Of a stretch of 64,000 nucleotides of DNA, positions 1 to 8,117 are shown piece by piece. A program made the position numbers and the translations under genes. The notes under the pieces are model-generated. The model ran no database searches. It was given only the letters and a program-made list of their open reading frames with translations, and was not told the DNA's origin. The first letter of the stretch is position 1. The number at the start of each line of letters is the position of its first letter. Origin of the DNA: Aliishimia ponticola (GTDB taxonomy: Bacteria; Pseudomonadota; Alphaproteobacteria; Rhodobacterales; Rhodobacteraceae); assembly GCF_004803475.1 (NCBI RefSeq), contig NZ_SRKY01000002.1:248001-312000 (forward strand). The letters run 5' to 3'.

Positions 1-666
1 CCCCGGCTGCGCTTGCCACAGAAGCGACAGCCCGGATTCGTCCGTATGCTGCCCGCCTGACACAACCGCACCATCGGGTTCCTGCCGCGGCGAGGTCGCC
101 CCGGCGGGATAGCTGAGAAAGCGCAGCGTCGAATGATCCCCGTCAAAGCGCGCGCGGATCGCGGCCTCGTCAAACCCGGCAGAGCGACCGATCGATACGA
201 TCATCGCCTGCGCCACCCGGTTGAGATGCGCGTAATGGGCGCGCACGGTCTCGCGCCAGCCGGGGGCTGGCTCCGGGTCAGGCCACGGGGTCGCTTCGGT
301 GAAGATGTCCATCTGCGGCAAATCCGGGCCGGGGGCAGGGGTTTCGGGGCCGACGTCATAGAATTCATTTTGCAGCAGGCCGGTTTCCCGGCGCGGCCAG
401 AACCCGCGATAGGTATTGGGGTTGCCCGGCACCATCACGCGCGAGGCGATCGCGCGCTTGGCCGTATCGCTCAGATCAAAAATCTTCAAGCCGGTTCGGG
501 CACGCTGATCGACCTTCGCCGCATCAGGATAGCCGGTGATCACCACCGCGCCGGTCCGTTTCAGCCCTTGCCACAATGCGGCGTCGCAAGCCTCCCGAGC
601 CTTTCCGGGCGGGCCGAACAAGGCGCTGATATCCACCGTTTCCACATGCTGCGACTGCGGGCTCAT
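1..666 (-). CDS. 2OG-Fe(II) oxygenase, isopenicillin N synthase family (partial)
   Basis: The reading frame is open for 222 codons from an ATG at 666 to the window edge, so the C-terminus is missing. The N-terminus (VDISALFGPPG, then GAVVITGYPD) matches the DIOX_N region of isopenicillin-N-synthase-like dioxygenases. Close to the edge, SGGQHTDESGLSLLWQ carries the HxD pair that binds Fe(II) in this family. These cytosolic enzymes couple 2-oxoglutarate decarboxylation to oxidation of a small substrate, which cannot be told here. The distal His and the 2OG-binding Arg lie outside the window. The ribosome binding site is weak, but the next upstream in-frame ATG is followed at once by a stop. Confidence 0.8.
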   Translation of the reverse strand, partial: MSPQSQHVETVDISALFGPPGKAREACDAALWQGLKRTGAVVITGYPDAAKVDQRARTGLKIFDLSDTAKRAIASRVMVPGNPNTYRGFWPRRETGLLQNEFYDVGPETPAPGPDLPQMDIFTEATPWPDPEPAPGWRETVRAHYAHLNRVAQAMIVSIGRSAGFDEAAIRARFDGDHSTLRFLSYPAGATSPRQEPDGAVVSGGQHTDESGLSLLWQAQPG

Positions 667-763
667 CTGGGGCGCTTTCTTTGCGTGTCACGCCATGAGG
701 AGCACGTTTCGCCTGATCCGTCCAAGGTTTTTCCACCTCAGCCAGGGCAGTCGCCGTGCTTTG

Positions 764-792
764 CCAAGAAAACAGCCCCCGTCGCCGGGGGC
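764..792 (-). terminator. Rho-independent terminator of accA
   Basis: On the minus strand a GCCCCC/GGGGGC stem (775-780 with 787-792, six-base loop) is followed by a T-rich tract (TGTTTTCTT). It lies just past the accA stop. Confidence 0.7.
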
Positions 793-814
793 CTCTCACA
801 TCATTGGCATAGGA

Positions 815-1780
815 TTAAGCGGCCAGTCCGCCACGTCCCATATCCAGGAACTTGCGGCGGCGGTTCGCCATCAAGTCTTCGGGCGGCTGATCGACCAATT
901 CGTCCAGCAGCTTTCCGATGGCGTCCCGTGCCGCATCCAGCGTTGCGGTCCGGTTGCGATGCGCGCCGCCCAGCGGTTCGGGAACGATCCGGTCGATCAC
1001 GCCCAGCTTTTGCAAATCCTGCGCGGTAAGGCGCAGCGCCTCTGCCGCCTCGCGCATCTTTTCGGAATCCTTCCACAGGATCGACGCGCAGCCTTCCGGT
1101 GAAATCACGGAATAGATCGAATGTTCCAGCATCGCGACACGGTTCGCCGTTGCAAAGGCCACCGCCCCGCCAGAGCCGCCTTCACCAATGATCAGCGATA
1201 CCATCGGCACCCGCAATTGCAGGCATTTCTCGGTCGAGCGGGCAATCGCTTCGGACTGGCCCCGTTCTTCCGCGCCCTTGCCGGGATAGGCGCCGGGTGT
1301 ATCGACCAAGGCGATCACAGGCAGGCCAAACCGATCCGCCAAATCCATCAGGCGGATGGCCTTGCGGTATCCTTCGGGCCGCGCCATGCCGAAATTCCGT
1401 TCGATGCGGGATTTCGTGTCGTCGCCCTTTTCGTGGCCGATCACCACGACGGGACGATCCTCGAACCGGGCCAGACCGCCCATGACGGCGTGATCGTCGG
1501 CAAAGTTCCGATCCCCGGCCAGCGGCGTGTATTCGGTAAAGAGCGCGCTGATGTAATCCTTGCAATGTGGCCGATCCGGGTGCCGCGCCACCTGGCATTT
1601 GCGCCACGGTGTCAGCGACTTGTAAAGATCCGCAAGCAGGGCGGAGGCTTTCTTGTCCAGCGCCTCTGCCTCTTGCGAGACATCCATTTCCTCTTCCGAG
1701 GCCCGCGCAATCGCGCGCAGTTCCTCTGCTTTGCCTTCGATCTCGGCCAGCGGTTTTTCGAAATCCAGGTACTGTGTCAT
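815..1780 (-). CDS. accA: Acetyl-CoA carboxylase carboxyltransferase subunit alpha
   Basis: AccA pairs with AccD to move the carboxyl group from carboxybiotin to acetyl-CoA, giving malonyl-CoA for fatty acid synthesis. At 321 aa it is the usual bacterial length. It begins with the typical [17 protein letters not shown] helix and contains the crotonase-fold oxyanion segments, including VDTPGAYPG and [12 protein letters not shown]. The start has a GAGG ribosome binding site close upstream. It is followed by its own terminator, which suggests a monocistronic unit. Confidence 0.96.
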   Translation of the reverse strand: MTQYLDFEKPLAEIEGKAEELRAIARASEEEMDVSQEAEALDKKASALLADLYKSLTPWRKCQVARHPDRPHCKDYISALFTEYTPLAGDRNFADDHAVMGGLARFEDRPVVVIGHEKGDDTKSRIERNFGMARPEGYRKAIRLMDLADRFGLPVIALVDTPGAYPGKGAEERGQSEAIARSTEKCLQLRVPMVSLIIGEGGSGGAVAFATANRVAMLEHSIYSVISPEGCASILWKDSEKMREAAEALRLTAQDLQKLGVIDRIVPEPLGGAHRNRTATLDAARDAIGKLLDELVDQPPEDLMANRRRKFLDMGRGGLAA

Positions 1781-1836
1781 TGCCTCAACGTCCCGATTGC
1801 TGCCGCCTATATGGCAGCGACGGGCGCGCTCTGCAA

Positions 1837-2430
1837 TCAGTGCCGCAGAACGGGGTAGAGCGAGGCGACCAGCAGCGCCGCCATGGTGACGTTGAACGCG
1901 ACCCGGCGGCGCGGGTTGGTCAGCCAGCGCGCCATCTGCTGGCCCATGATCGTCCAGGTGGAGACCGAAGGCAGGTTGATCAGGCCGAACACGGCAGCCA
2001 CCACCAGCACCGCCGCCACGGATCGGTCAGGCGCATAGGTTGTCATCGCCGACAGCGCCATCGCCCATGCCTTGGGGTTAACCCATTGAAACGCGGCGGC
2101 TTGCAGGAATGTCATGGGTCGCGCCTTGGCGTTCTGCGCGCGCAGGCCCGCCGCAGTTGCGACTTTCCATGCGAGCCACAGAAGATAAGTGACGGACAGG
2201 GTTTTCAGCAGCAGGTAGCTGGGCGGCCATGCGTCGAACAATTGGACCAGACCCGCGCCCACCAATATCAGCATCACGGTGAATCCGATGCCGATGCCCA
2301 GCATATGCGGGATGGAACGACGAAAGCCGAAATTCGCGCCGGAAGCCATCAACATCAGGTTATTCGGCCCCGGCGTAATCGAGGACACGAACGCGAAAAG
2401 CGCCAGCGCAGAAAGAAGTCCATAGCTCAT
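1837..2430 (-). CDS. LysE/RhtB family translocator
   Basis: This 197-aa membrane protein has about six hydrophobic segments and the family signature [20 protein letters not shown] at its N-terminus. LysE/RhtB proteins export amino acids or their analogues across the inner membrane. It is divergent from an Lrp/AsnC regulator 75 bp away, a common pairing in which the regulator senses the amino acid and switches on the exporter. The substrate cannot be told from sequence. Confidence 0.9.
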   Translation of the reverse strand: MSYGLLSALALFAFVSSITPGPNNLMLMASGANFGFRRSIPHMLGIGIGFTVMLILVGAGLVQLFDAWPPSYLLLKTLSVTYLLWLAWKVATAAGLRAQNAKARPMTFLQAAAFQWVNPKAWAMALSAMTTYAPDRSVAAVLVVAAVFGLINLPSVSTWTIMGQQMARWLTNPRRRVAFNVTMAALLVASLYPVLRH

Positions 2431-2505
2431 AGCGTGAAAGAATGCTGTTGAATCCGCCGAATGGGGTTGCGAATGATTGGGCGATCACTGGTCGGCGGGC
2501 AATGA

Positions 2506-2958
2506 ATGGCGGAATTGGACGAAAAATCGCGCGAAATATTGCGCATCCTCACGGCGCATGGGCGAATCAGTAATATCGAACTGGCCGAACGGGTGAGCCT
2601 GTCTGCCTCTGCCTGTCTGCGCCGCGTACAAGAGATGGAGCGGCAGGGCATCATCGAAGGCTATCGCGCGCGGCTGGGCCGCGACAAGCTGGGGATCGGC
2701 TTTGCGGCCTATCTTGGCGTGGGGCTTAGCCAGCACAACAAGGCTGCGCAGACCGCGTTTGAACAGGCGATGGCCTCGGTGGAGGAGGTGGTGGAATGCC
2801 ATAACATCACCGGCAATATCGAATACTTGCTGCGCGTCGAATGCGCGGATCTGAAGGCCTACAAGACGTTCCACACCGATGTTTTGGGCAGTCTGCCCAT
2901 GGTCGCGTCGATCACGACCTATGTGATCCTTGGCTCTCCCAAGGACGAACGGTCCTAA
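2506..2958 (+). CDS. Lrp/AsnC family transcriptional regulator
   Basis: At 150 aa this has the two-domain Lrp layout: an N-terminal helix-turn-helix (about residues 5-55, with SNIELAERVSLSASACLRRV) and a C-terminal RAM ligand-binding domain containing VVECHNITGNIEYLLRV. It reads away from the LysE exporter and probably controls it from the 75-bp shared promoter region. This is inferred from gene arrangement. Confidence 0.9.
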   Translation: MAELDEKSREILRILTAHGRISNIELAERVSLSASACLRRVQEMERQGIIEGYRARLGRDKLGIGFAAYLGVGLSQHNKAAQTAFEQAMASVEEVVECHNITGNIEYLLRVECADLKAYKTFHTDVLGSLPMVASITTYVILGSPKDERS

Positions 2959-3023
2959 GCGGGAACCCGCGCGGGATCGCGAAACGGCTTGGCGCGCTCA
3001 GCGGGGCGAGGCAAAGGGGGCGC

Positions 3024-3518
3024 ATGATGATGCGATGCCTCAAAGCCCTGTTCATAATCGCCCTCTTGGGCTTGGCCGCGGCCTGCGGGGATGGGGATCG
3101 GTCCGATCCGCCATCTGCCACTTCGGTGCCGTTATATCCCAACGAGACCCCTGCGCTGCGGGCGTTGATCGAAGAGGCGGCAGCGCGCAACGACGTGCCG
3201 GTCAGCTTGGTGCAGCGGGTGATCCTGCGCGAAAGCACCCATCAGCCCGGCGCGCGGAACGGCCCCTATTACGGGTTGATGCAAATTCTGCCGGCAACCG
3301 CACGCAGCATGGGCTTTCGCGGTGCGCCGTCCGATCTTCTGGATGCAGAGACGAACCTGAAATACGCGGTGCGCTATTTGCGCGGGGCGTGGCTGGTCTC
3401 TGGCGGGGATGAGGCGGCGGCGGTGCGCTGGTATGCACGCGGCTATTACTATGAGGCCAAGCGCCTTGGTCTGGTGGCCGAAACCGGCGTCGACGGCAAG
3501 AAAGTCTGGCCGGACTAG
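3024..3518 (+). CDS. Lytic transglycosylase SLT-domain lipoprotein
   Basis: This 164-aa protein starts at an ATG 3 nt past an AAAGGGGG ribosome binding site; two more in-frame ATGs follow at once. The N-terminus is a lipoprotein signal (hydrophobic run ending LAAAC), so the mature protein should be membrane-anchored in the periplasm. The rest is a compact SLT domain: ILREST holds the catalytic Glu, followed by GPYYGLMQILPATA and YAVRYLRGA. Such enzymes cleave peptidoglycan between MurNAc and GlcNAc. It is smaller than Slt70 or MltC and close to the minimal SLT fold. Confidence 0.88.
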   Translation: MMMRCLKALFIIALLGLAAACGDGDRSDPPSATSVPLYPNETPALRALIEEAAARNDVPVSLVQRVILRESTHQPGARNGPYYGLMQILPATARSMGFRGAPSDLLDAETNLKYAVRYLRGAWLVSGGDEAAAVRWYARGYYYEAKRLGLVAETGVDGKKVWPD

Positions 3519-3525
3519 GGGCAGG

Positions 3526-3551
3526 GGCGCAGGCAGCGAACCGCCTGCGCC
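3526..3551. terminator. Hairpin between convergent genes
   Basis: A perfect 9-bp stem, GGCGCAGGC (3526-3534) with GCCTGCGCC (3543-3551), sits between the transglycosylase and mcl1, which converge here. There is only a short AAATTT tract beside it, so it may be a weak bidirectional terminator. Confidence 0.5.
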
Positions 3552-3572
3552 GAAATTTGCTGGCAGCGCGGC

Positions 3573-4529
3573 TTAGCCGGAGATCATCTCGGACTGGCGC
3601 ACGATCACTTCGGCCTGCTTGATCGACGCGATGTCGACAAGGCGGCCCTTGTAGACGGTCGCGCCTTCGCCCTTGGCCTTTGCCTCTTCCATCGCGGCAA
3701 GGATTTCGCGTGCTTCGGTCACAGCCGCTTCGGACGGGGTGAAAACCTCGTTCGCGAGCGCGACTTGCTTGGGGTGGATCGCCCATTTGCCGACCATACC
3801 CAGCGTGGCCGAACGCAGCGCCTGCGCACGGAAGCCTTCATCGTCGGAGAAATCGCCAAACGGGCCGTCCACCGGCAGAACGCCATGGGTGCGGCAGGCC
3901 GCGACAATCGCAGCTTGCGCCCAGTGCCATGGGTCGGACCAGTGCTTTTCGCCCTCGCGCAGCATGTAGTAGTTTTCCTGCGTGCCGCCGATGCCGGTGG
4001 TTGCCATCCCCATGGAGGCAGCGAAATCCGCCGCGCCAAGGCTCATGGCTTGCAGGCGCGGCGAGGCGGCTGCGATCTCTTCGACATGGGCGATGCCTGC
4101 GGCGCTTTCGATGATGACCTCGAAGCTGATCTTCTTGGAACGGCCCTTCGCCGTTTCCACCGCCGTGGCCAGCGCGTCCACCGCATAGATGTCGCTGGCG
4201 CATCCGACTTTGGGGATCATGATCTGGTCAAGCCGCTCGGACGCGTTTTCCAGAAGGTCGACCACGTCACGATACCAGTAGGGCGTATCAAGGCCGTTGA
4301 TCCGCACCGACAGGGTCTTGCTGCCCCAGTCGATGTCGCCAATCGCGTCGATGATGTTCTTGCGGGCGCTGTCCTTGTCCGACGGGGCGACGCTGTCCTC
4401 AAGGTCGAGGTTGATCACATCGGCGGCGGAACCGGCCATCTTTTCGAAGATCGCGGGGCGCGAGCCGGGGCCAAACAATTGGCAGCGGTTCGGACGGGCA
4501 ACAGGTGTGGGTTGCAGGCGGAATGACAT
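3573..4529 (-). CDS. mcl1: L-malyl-CoA/beta-methylmalyl-CoA lyase
   Basis: Mcl1 reversibly cleaves malyl-CoA to acetyl-CoA and glyoxylate, and beta-methylmalyl-CoA to propionyl-CoA and glyoxylate, in the ethylmalonyl-CoA pathway for acetate assimilation. The 318-aa form starting MSFRLQPTPVARPNRCQLFG has the start familiar from Rhodobacter Mcl1; a longer in-frame extension lacks family similarity. CitE-type TIM-barrel motifs include FGPGSRPAIFEKM, VINLDLEDSV (metal-binding acidic cluster), IPKVG and KWAIHPKQV. It stands alone, with a regulatory palindrome upstream. Confidence 0.93.
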   Translation of the reverse strand: MSFRLQPTPVARPNRCQLFGPGSRPAIFEKMAGSAADVINLDLEDSVAPSDKDSARKNIIDAIGDIDWGSKTLSVRINGLDTPYWYRDVVDLLENASERLDQIMIPKVGCASDIYAVDALATAVETAKGRSKKISFEVIIESAAGIAHVEEIAAASPRLQAMSLGAADFAASMGMATTGIGGTQENYYMLREGEKHWSDPWHWAQAAIVAACRTHGVLPVDGPFGDFSDDEGFRAQALRSATLGMVGKWAIHPKQVALANEVFTPSEAAVTEAREILAAMEEAKAKGEGATVYKGRLVDIASIKQAEVIVRQSEMISG

Positions 4530-4650
4530 TCGGGGCCTCGGTAATTTTGTTTCGTGTGCTTCGTCTAAACTGCTAGGAAATTGCGCGGCCGTACGCAAGG
4601 CGCATTTTGCATCCGCAGCGTATCCTGACAAGGCGCGCTCACACGCTCAA

Positions 4651-4664
4651 ATCTTGCGCAAGAT
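4651..4664. promoter_or_regulatory. Perfect 14-bp palindrome upstream of mcl1 and dgcN
   Basis: ATCTTGCGCAAGAT is its own reverse complement. It lies in the 248-bp intergenic region between the divergent mcl1 and dgcN, about 120 bp from each start. It looks like a dimeric regulator site, but which gene it serves is unknown. Confidence 0.4.
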
Positions 4665-4777
4665 CATGGTCCTGTCGGAAATTTTAGCGTTCCGCCGGGG
4701 TGTTTGCAGTAAATTGAGATTCCATTGCGGCGGGTGTTGGAAATACTCCGAGGAAACAATGATTCCCGGGGGAAAAG

Positions 4778-5779
4778 ATGATCCAGACACCGTACCTTCT
4801 GTTTCTTGGCGATGCGCCGGACCCGTTGGCTGCCAAGGTTGCCCAAGGCATCAAGGATTGGCGGCCCGATAATGCCGTTGGTCAGTTCCGGATGGACGGA
4901 TGCAAGGCGGATCTAGGCCTTGCGGACATGACGCTGCAAGAGGCGAAAGCCGCCGGTGCGAAGACCCTGGTGATCGGCGTGGCCAACCGGGGCGGTGTGA
5001 TCAGTCAGGCCTGGAAAAAGGTGTTGGTGATGGCGCTTGAGGAAGGGTTCGACCTTGCCTCGGGTCTGCACAACCTGCTGCGCGACGAGCCCGATCTGGT
5101 GGCTGTGGCCGAAGCCACCGGGCGCAACCTTTTCGACGTGCGTGTGCCTGCTGTCGAATATCCGATTGCCAATGGCAAAAAGCGTACAGGCAAGCGGGTG
5201 CTGGCTGTGGGTACCGATTGCTCTGTCGGGAAAATGTATACAGGCCTGTGCATCGACCGCGAAATGCGCGAGCGTGGCATGAAATCCACCTTCCGCGCGA
5301 CCGGGCAGACGGGCATTTTGATCACCGGCGACGGTGTGCCGCTGGACGCGGTGATCGCCGATTTCATGGCGGGGTCCATCGAGTATCTCACGCCGGATAA
5401 CGATCCTGATCATTGGGACATCATCGAGGGGCAGGGCAGCCTGTTCCACGTGTCCTATTCGGGGGTGACGATGGCGCTGATCCATGGTGGTCAACCCGAT
5501 GCGCTGATCCTCAGCCACGAGCCGACGCGGGCGCATATGCGTGGCTTGCCGGAGTACCAACTGCCGAGTTTGCAGCAAGTGGCCGATATGGCGCTTCCGC
5601 TGGCGCAGGTGGCGAACCCGGACTGCAAGGTCGTCGGGATTTCCGTCAACACGCAGAACATGAGCGAAGCCGAGGCGCGGGACTATCTTGCCAAGGTCGA
5701 GGCGGAGATGGGTTTGCCAGCGACTGATCCGTTCCGCTTTGGTGCGGGCAAACTGGTGGACGCGCTTGAAGCGATCTGA
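4778..5779 (+). CDS. dgcN: D-glutamate N-acetyltransferase DgcN (DUF1611)
   Basis: DUF1611 proteins of this type (DgcN) acetylate D-glutamate to N-acetyl-D-glutamate, the first step of the DgcN-DgcA route of D-Glu degradation. The 333-aa protein has an N-terminal Rossmann-like part and a C-terminal P-loop NTPase-like part with GTDCSVGKM at residues 145-153. The next gene encodes the partner racemase DgcA and the third a D-amino-acid transaminase, which supports this assignment over a generic DUF1611 call. The start is preceded by GGGGGAAAAG. Confidence 0.88.
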   Translation: MIQTPYLLFLGDAPDPLAAKVAQGIKDWRPDNAVGQFRMDGCKADLGLADMTLQEAKAAGAKTLVIGVANRGGVISQAWKKVLVMALEEGFDLASGLHNLLRDEPDLVAVAEATGRNLFDVRVPAVEYPIANGKKRTGKRVLAVGTDCSVGKMYTGLCIDREMRERGMKSTFRATGQTGILITGDGVPLDAVIADFMAGSIEYLTPDNDPDHWDIIEGQGSLFHVSYSGVTMALIHGGQPDALILSHEPTRAHMRGLPEYQLPSLQQVADMALPLAQVANPDCKVVGISVNTQNMSEAEARDYLAKVEAEMGLPATDPFRFGAGKLVDALEAI

Positions 5780-5788
5780 TGTTGTTCT

Positions 5789-5840
5789 CGCCGGGGCGGT
5801 GGACGCCTCCGGCGGGAGTATTTTGGGAACAATGAAGGAG
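5789..5840 (+). repeat. Rhodobacterales-type intergenic repeat, copy A
   Basis: A hairpin (CGCCGG and GGCG pairing with CGCC and CCGGCG, 5789-5814) is followed by a conserved tail GGAGTATTTTGGGAACAATG (5815-5834) and then AAGGAG. A second element with a near-identical tail lies at 40137-40192. The AAGGAG at its end is the ribosome binding site of dgcA, 5 nt before the ATG. Confidence 0.65.
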
Positions 5841-5845
5841 CGGTC

Positions 5846-6814
5846 ATGCGCGTTGCGGTAAGCCGGGATGTGTTTCAACTTGCGCAGGTATTCACCATCG
5901 CGCGCGGGTCTCGGACAGAGGCGCAGGTATTGACCGTGCGGCTGTCCGATGGCGATGCGCAGGGCTGGGGCGAGTGTGTGCCCTATGCCCGCTATGGCGA
6001 GACATTGGACAGCGTCGCGGCGCAGATCGAGGGTTTGCCGGAGCATTTCGATCGCGCGGCCCTGGCCGATCTTTTGCCAGCGGGTGCGGCGCGCAACGCG
6101 GTGGATTGTGCCTTGTGGGACATGGAAGCAAAGCGCGCGGGCAAGCGGGTGTGGGAATTGGCGGGGCTGAGCGCACCGGGTCCGCAGATCACGGCCTATA
6201 CACTGTCGCTTGCAGCCCCGGAGGCCATGCGTGCGCAGGCGGCCGAGAATGCGCATCGTCCGCTTCTCAAGACCAAGCTGGGCGGCGGCGAAGTGGATGT
6301 GGCGCGGATCGAAGCGGTGCGCGCAGGTGCGCCGGAGGCCCGCATCATCGTGGATGCCAATGAAGGTTGGACGCCCGATCTCTACAAGACGCTGGCACCG
6401 GTTCTGGTGCGCTTGGGGGTCGAGATGGTCGAGCAGCCTTTGCCTGCCGGGGCCGATGAGGCGTTGGCAGAGCTGGAGCGTGTGCTGCCGGTCTGTGCTG
6501 ACGAGGCGTGCCATGACCGTGCATCATTGTCCGGGCTGAAGGGCAAGTATGACATGGTGAACATCAAGCTCGACAAGACCGGCGGGCTGACCGAGGCGTT
6601 GGAGCTTCGCCGGGCGGCACTGGCGCAGGGATATGACGTGATGGTGGGCTGCATGGTTGGCTCATCGCTGGCCATGGCGCCTGCCGTTCTGGTCGCACAG
6701 GGTGCGGCTGTTGTGGACCTTGACGGGCCATTGCTTCTGGCCGAAGACCGGGAGCAACCATTGAAATATGACGCGGCGGGCGTGCATCCGCCAGTTGCAG
6801 CCTTGTGGGGGTGA
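5846..6814 (+). CDS. dgcA: N-acetyl-D-glutamate racemase DgcA (enolase superfamily)
   Basis: DgcA converts N-acetyl-D-glutamate to N-acetyl-L-glutamate. This 322-aa member of the mandelate racemase/enolase superfamily carries the expected catalytic set: a KxK motif in LLKTKLGGG, metal ligands in VDANEGW, VEQPLPAG and ADEACHD, and the opposing Lys in NIKLDKTGG. By sequence alone it could be called a dipeptide epimerase (L-Ala-D/L-Glu type); pairing with dgcN favours DgcA. It ends 3 nt before the transaminase start, so the three genes form one operon. Confidence 0.86.
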   Translation: MRVAVSRDVFQLAQVFTIARGSRTEAQVLTVRLSDGDAQGWGECVPYARYGETLDSVAAQIEGLPEHFDRAALADLLPAGAARNAVDCALWDMEAKRAGKRVWELAGLSAPGPQITAYTLSLAAPEAMRAQAAENAHRPLLKTKLGGGEVDVARIEAVRAGAPEARIIVDANEGWTPDLYKTLAPVLVRLGVEMVEQPLPAGADEALAELERVLPVCADEACHDRASLSGLKGKYDMVNIKLDKTGGLTEALELRRAALAQGYDVMVGCMVGSSLAMAPAVLVAQGAAVVDLDGPLLLAEDREQPLKYDAAGVHPPVAALWG

Positions 6815-6817
6815 ACC

Positions 6818-7678
6818 ATGCGCACAGTTTATGTCAACGGCGAGTATCTGCCTGAAAACGAAGCCAAGGTCTCGATCTTTGATCGGGGGTTCCTGATGGC
6901 GGACGGTGTCTATGAGGTGACGTCGGTGCTGGGCGGGAAGCTGATCGATTTTGACGGTCACGCGGTGCGCTTGGAACGGTCGTTGAGCGAGCTCGACATG
7001 CCGGCCCCGATTTCCAAGGACGATCTGCTGGAGGTGCATCGCGAGTTGGTGCGCCTGAACGGGATCGACGAGGGGCTGATTTACCTTCAGATCACGCGCG
7101 GCGCGCCGGATGATCGGGATTTCGTTTTCCCCGACCCGGAGAAGGTTACGCCGACCGTGGTATTGTTCACCCAGAACAAGCCCGGGCTGGCGGCCAATCC
7201 GCAGGCGGCGAAGGGGATCAAGGTGATCTCTATCGAGGACATCCGCTGGGGGCGCCGCGATATCAAGACCGTTCAGCTTCTATACCCGTCAATGGGCAAG
7301 ATGATGGCGAAAAAGGCCGGTTGCGACGACGCCTGGATGGTCGAAGAAGGCAAGGTGACCGAGGGCACCTCCAACAACGCGTATATCGTCAAGGGCGGCA
7401 AGATCATCACGCGGCACTTGTCGAATGACATCTTGCACGGGATCACCCGGGCCGCTGTGTTGCGCTTTGCGCGCGAGGCGCAGATGGAAGTGGAAGAGCG
7501 GTCTTTCACCATCGAAGAGGCGCAGAGCGCGGATGAGGCGTTCATCACCTCGGCCTCCACTTTCGTGATGCCGGTGGTGGAGATCGACGGCGTGACGCTG
7601 GGCGATGGCACGCCGGGCAAGGTCGCGCCGCGGCTGCGGGAAATCTATCTGGATGAAAGCCTGAAAGCGGCCATGTAA
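6818..7678 (+). CDS. D-amino-acid transaminase (PLP fold type IV)
   Basis: This 286-aa class IV aminotransferase should interconvert D-Ala plus 2-oxoglutarate with pyruvate plus D-Glu. The PLP lysine is in RRDIKTVQLLYP (K150), and the cofactor-binding EGTSNNAYIV and GITRAAVL segments are present. The N-terminal VSIFDRGFLMADGVYE is typical of the D-alanine transaminase/BCAT-like group. Placed behind dgcN-dgcA, it can turn other D-amino acids into the D-Glu that those enzymes consume. Confidence 0.88.
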   Translation: MRTVYVNGEYLPENEAKVSIFDRGFLMADGVYEVTSVLGGKLIDFDGHAVRLERSLSELDMPAPISKDDLLEVHRELVRLNGIDEGLIYLQITRGAPDDRDFVFPDPEKVTPTVVLFTQNKPGLAANPQAAKGIKVISIEDIRWGRRDIKTVQLLYPSMGKMMAKKAGCDDAWMVEEGKVTEGTSNNAYIVKGGKIITRHLSNDILHGITRAAVLRFAREAQMEVEERSFTIEEAQSADEAFITSASTFVMPVVEIDGVTLGDGTPGKVAPRLREIYLDESLKAAM

Positions 7679-7690
7679 CGCTGGCGGTCG

Positions 7691-7722
7691 GTGCCGCGCC
7701 CCATAGGCCGGGCGCGCGGCAC
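7691..7722 (+). terminator. Hairpin after the dgc operon
   Basis: GTGCCGCGC (7691-7699) pairs with the GCGCGGCAC ending at 7722, giving a strong 9-bp stem just past the transaminase stop. There is no T-run, so it may stabilise the 3' end of the mRNA rather than end transcription alone. Confidence 0.4.
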
Positions 7723-7778
7723 GTTAGCGGAACAAGCGGGGCGGCGCGCAGGTGCCGTCCGCAGGGATGCCGGGCGAT

Positions 7779-8090
7779 TCAAGCCTTGCCGACATTCTCA
7801 GCAAAGGACTTTTCGAAGTCCTTTTGCTTGTCTGGCGATGCCTCCGTCTGATACTTCGCCTTCCATTCGGCCATCGTCATTCCGTAGTAGATCACGCGCG
7901 CTTCGTCCTTGCTCATCTCGATCCCGCGCTCATTGGCGGCTTCCTGGTACCAACGGCTCAGGCAGTTGCGGCAAAACCCGGCAAGGTTCATCAGGTCGAT
8001 ATTCTGCACATCGGTGCGGTCTTCCATCAGGTGCTTGCGCAGGCGGCGGAAGGCCGCGGCTTCGAGTTCAAGCTGGGTCTGGTCGTCCAT
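7779..8090 (-). CDS. DUF1244 domain-containing protein
   Basis: This 103-aa soluble protein matches DUF1244, an uncharacterised alpha-helical family common in proteobacteria. The conserved centre reads LMNLAGFCRNCLSRWYQEAA with two closely spaced cysteines, followed by RVIYYGMTMAEWK. Its function is unknown. It is 27 nt downstream of the N-formylglutamate amidohydrolase on the same strand and is probably co-transcribed with it. Confidence 0.88.
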   Translation of the reverse strand: MDDQTQLELEAAAFRRLRKHLMEDRTDVQNIDLMNLAGFCRNCLSRWYQEAANERGIEMSKDEARVIYYGMTMAEWKAKYQTEASPDKQKDFEKSFAENVGKA

Positions 8091-8117
8091 GTTGCGGTCT
8101 CCTGTCTGTGTCTGTTG

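Noticed and set aside
4736-4766. Possible third copy of the intergenic repeat
   Set aside because: On the minus strand GGAGTATTTCC matches the start of the tail, but the GAACAATGAAGG part and flanking hairpin are missing.
4913-6514. 533-aa open frame on the minus strand
   Set aside because: Antisense to dgcN and dgcA, both well supported.
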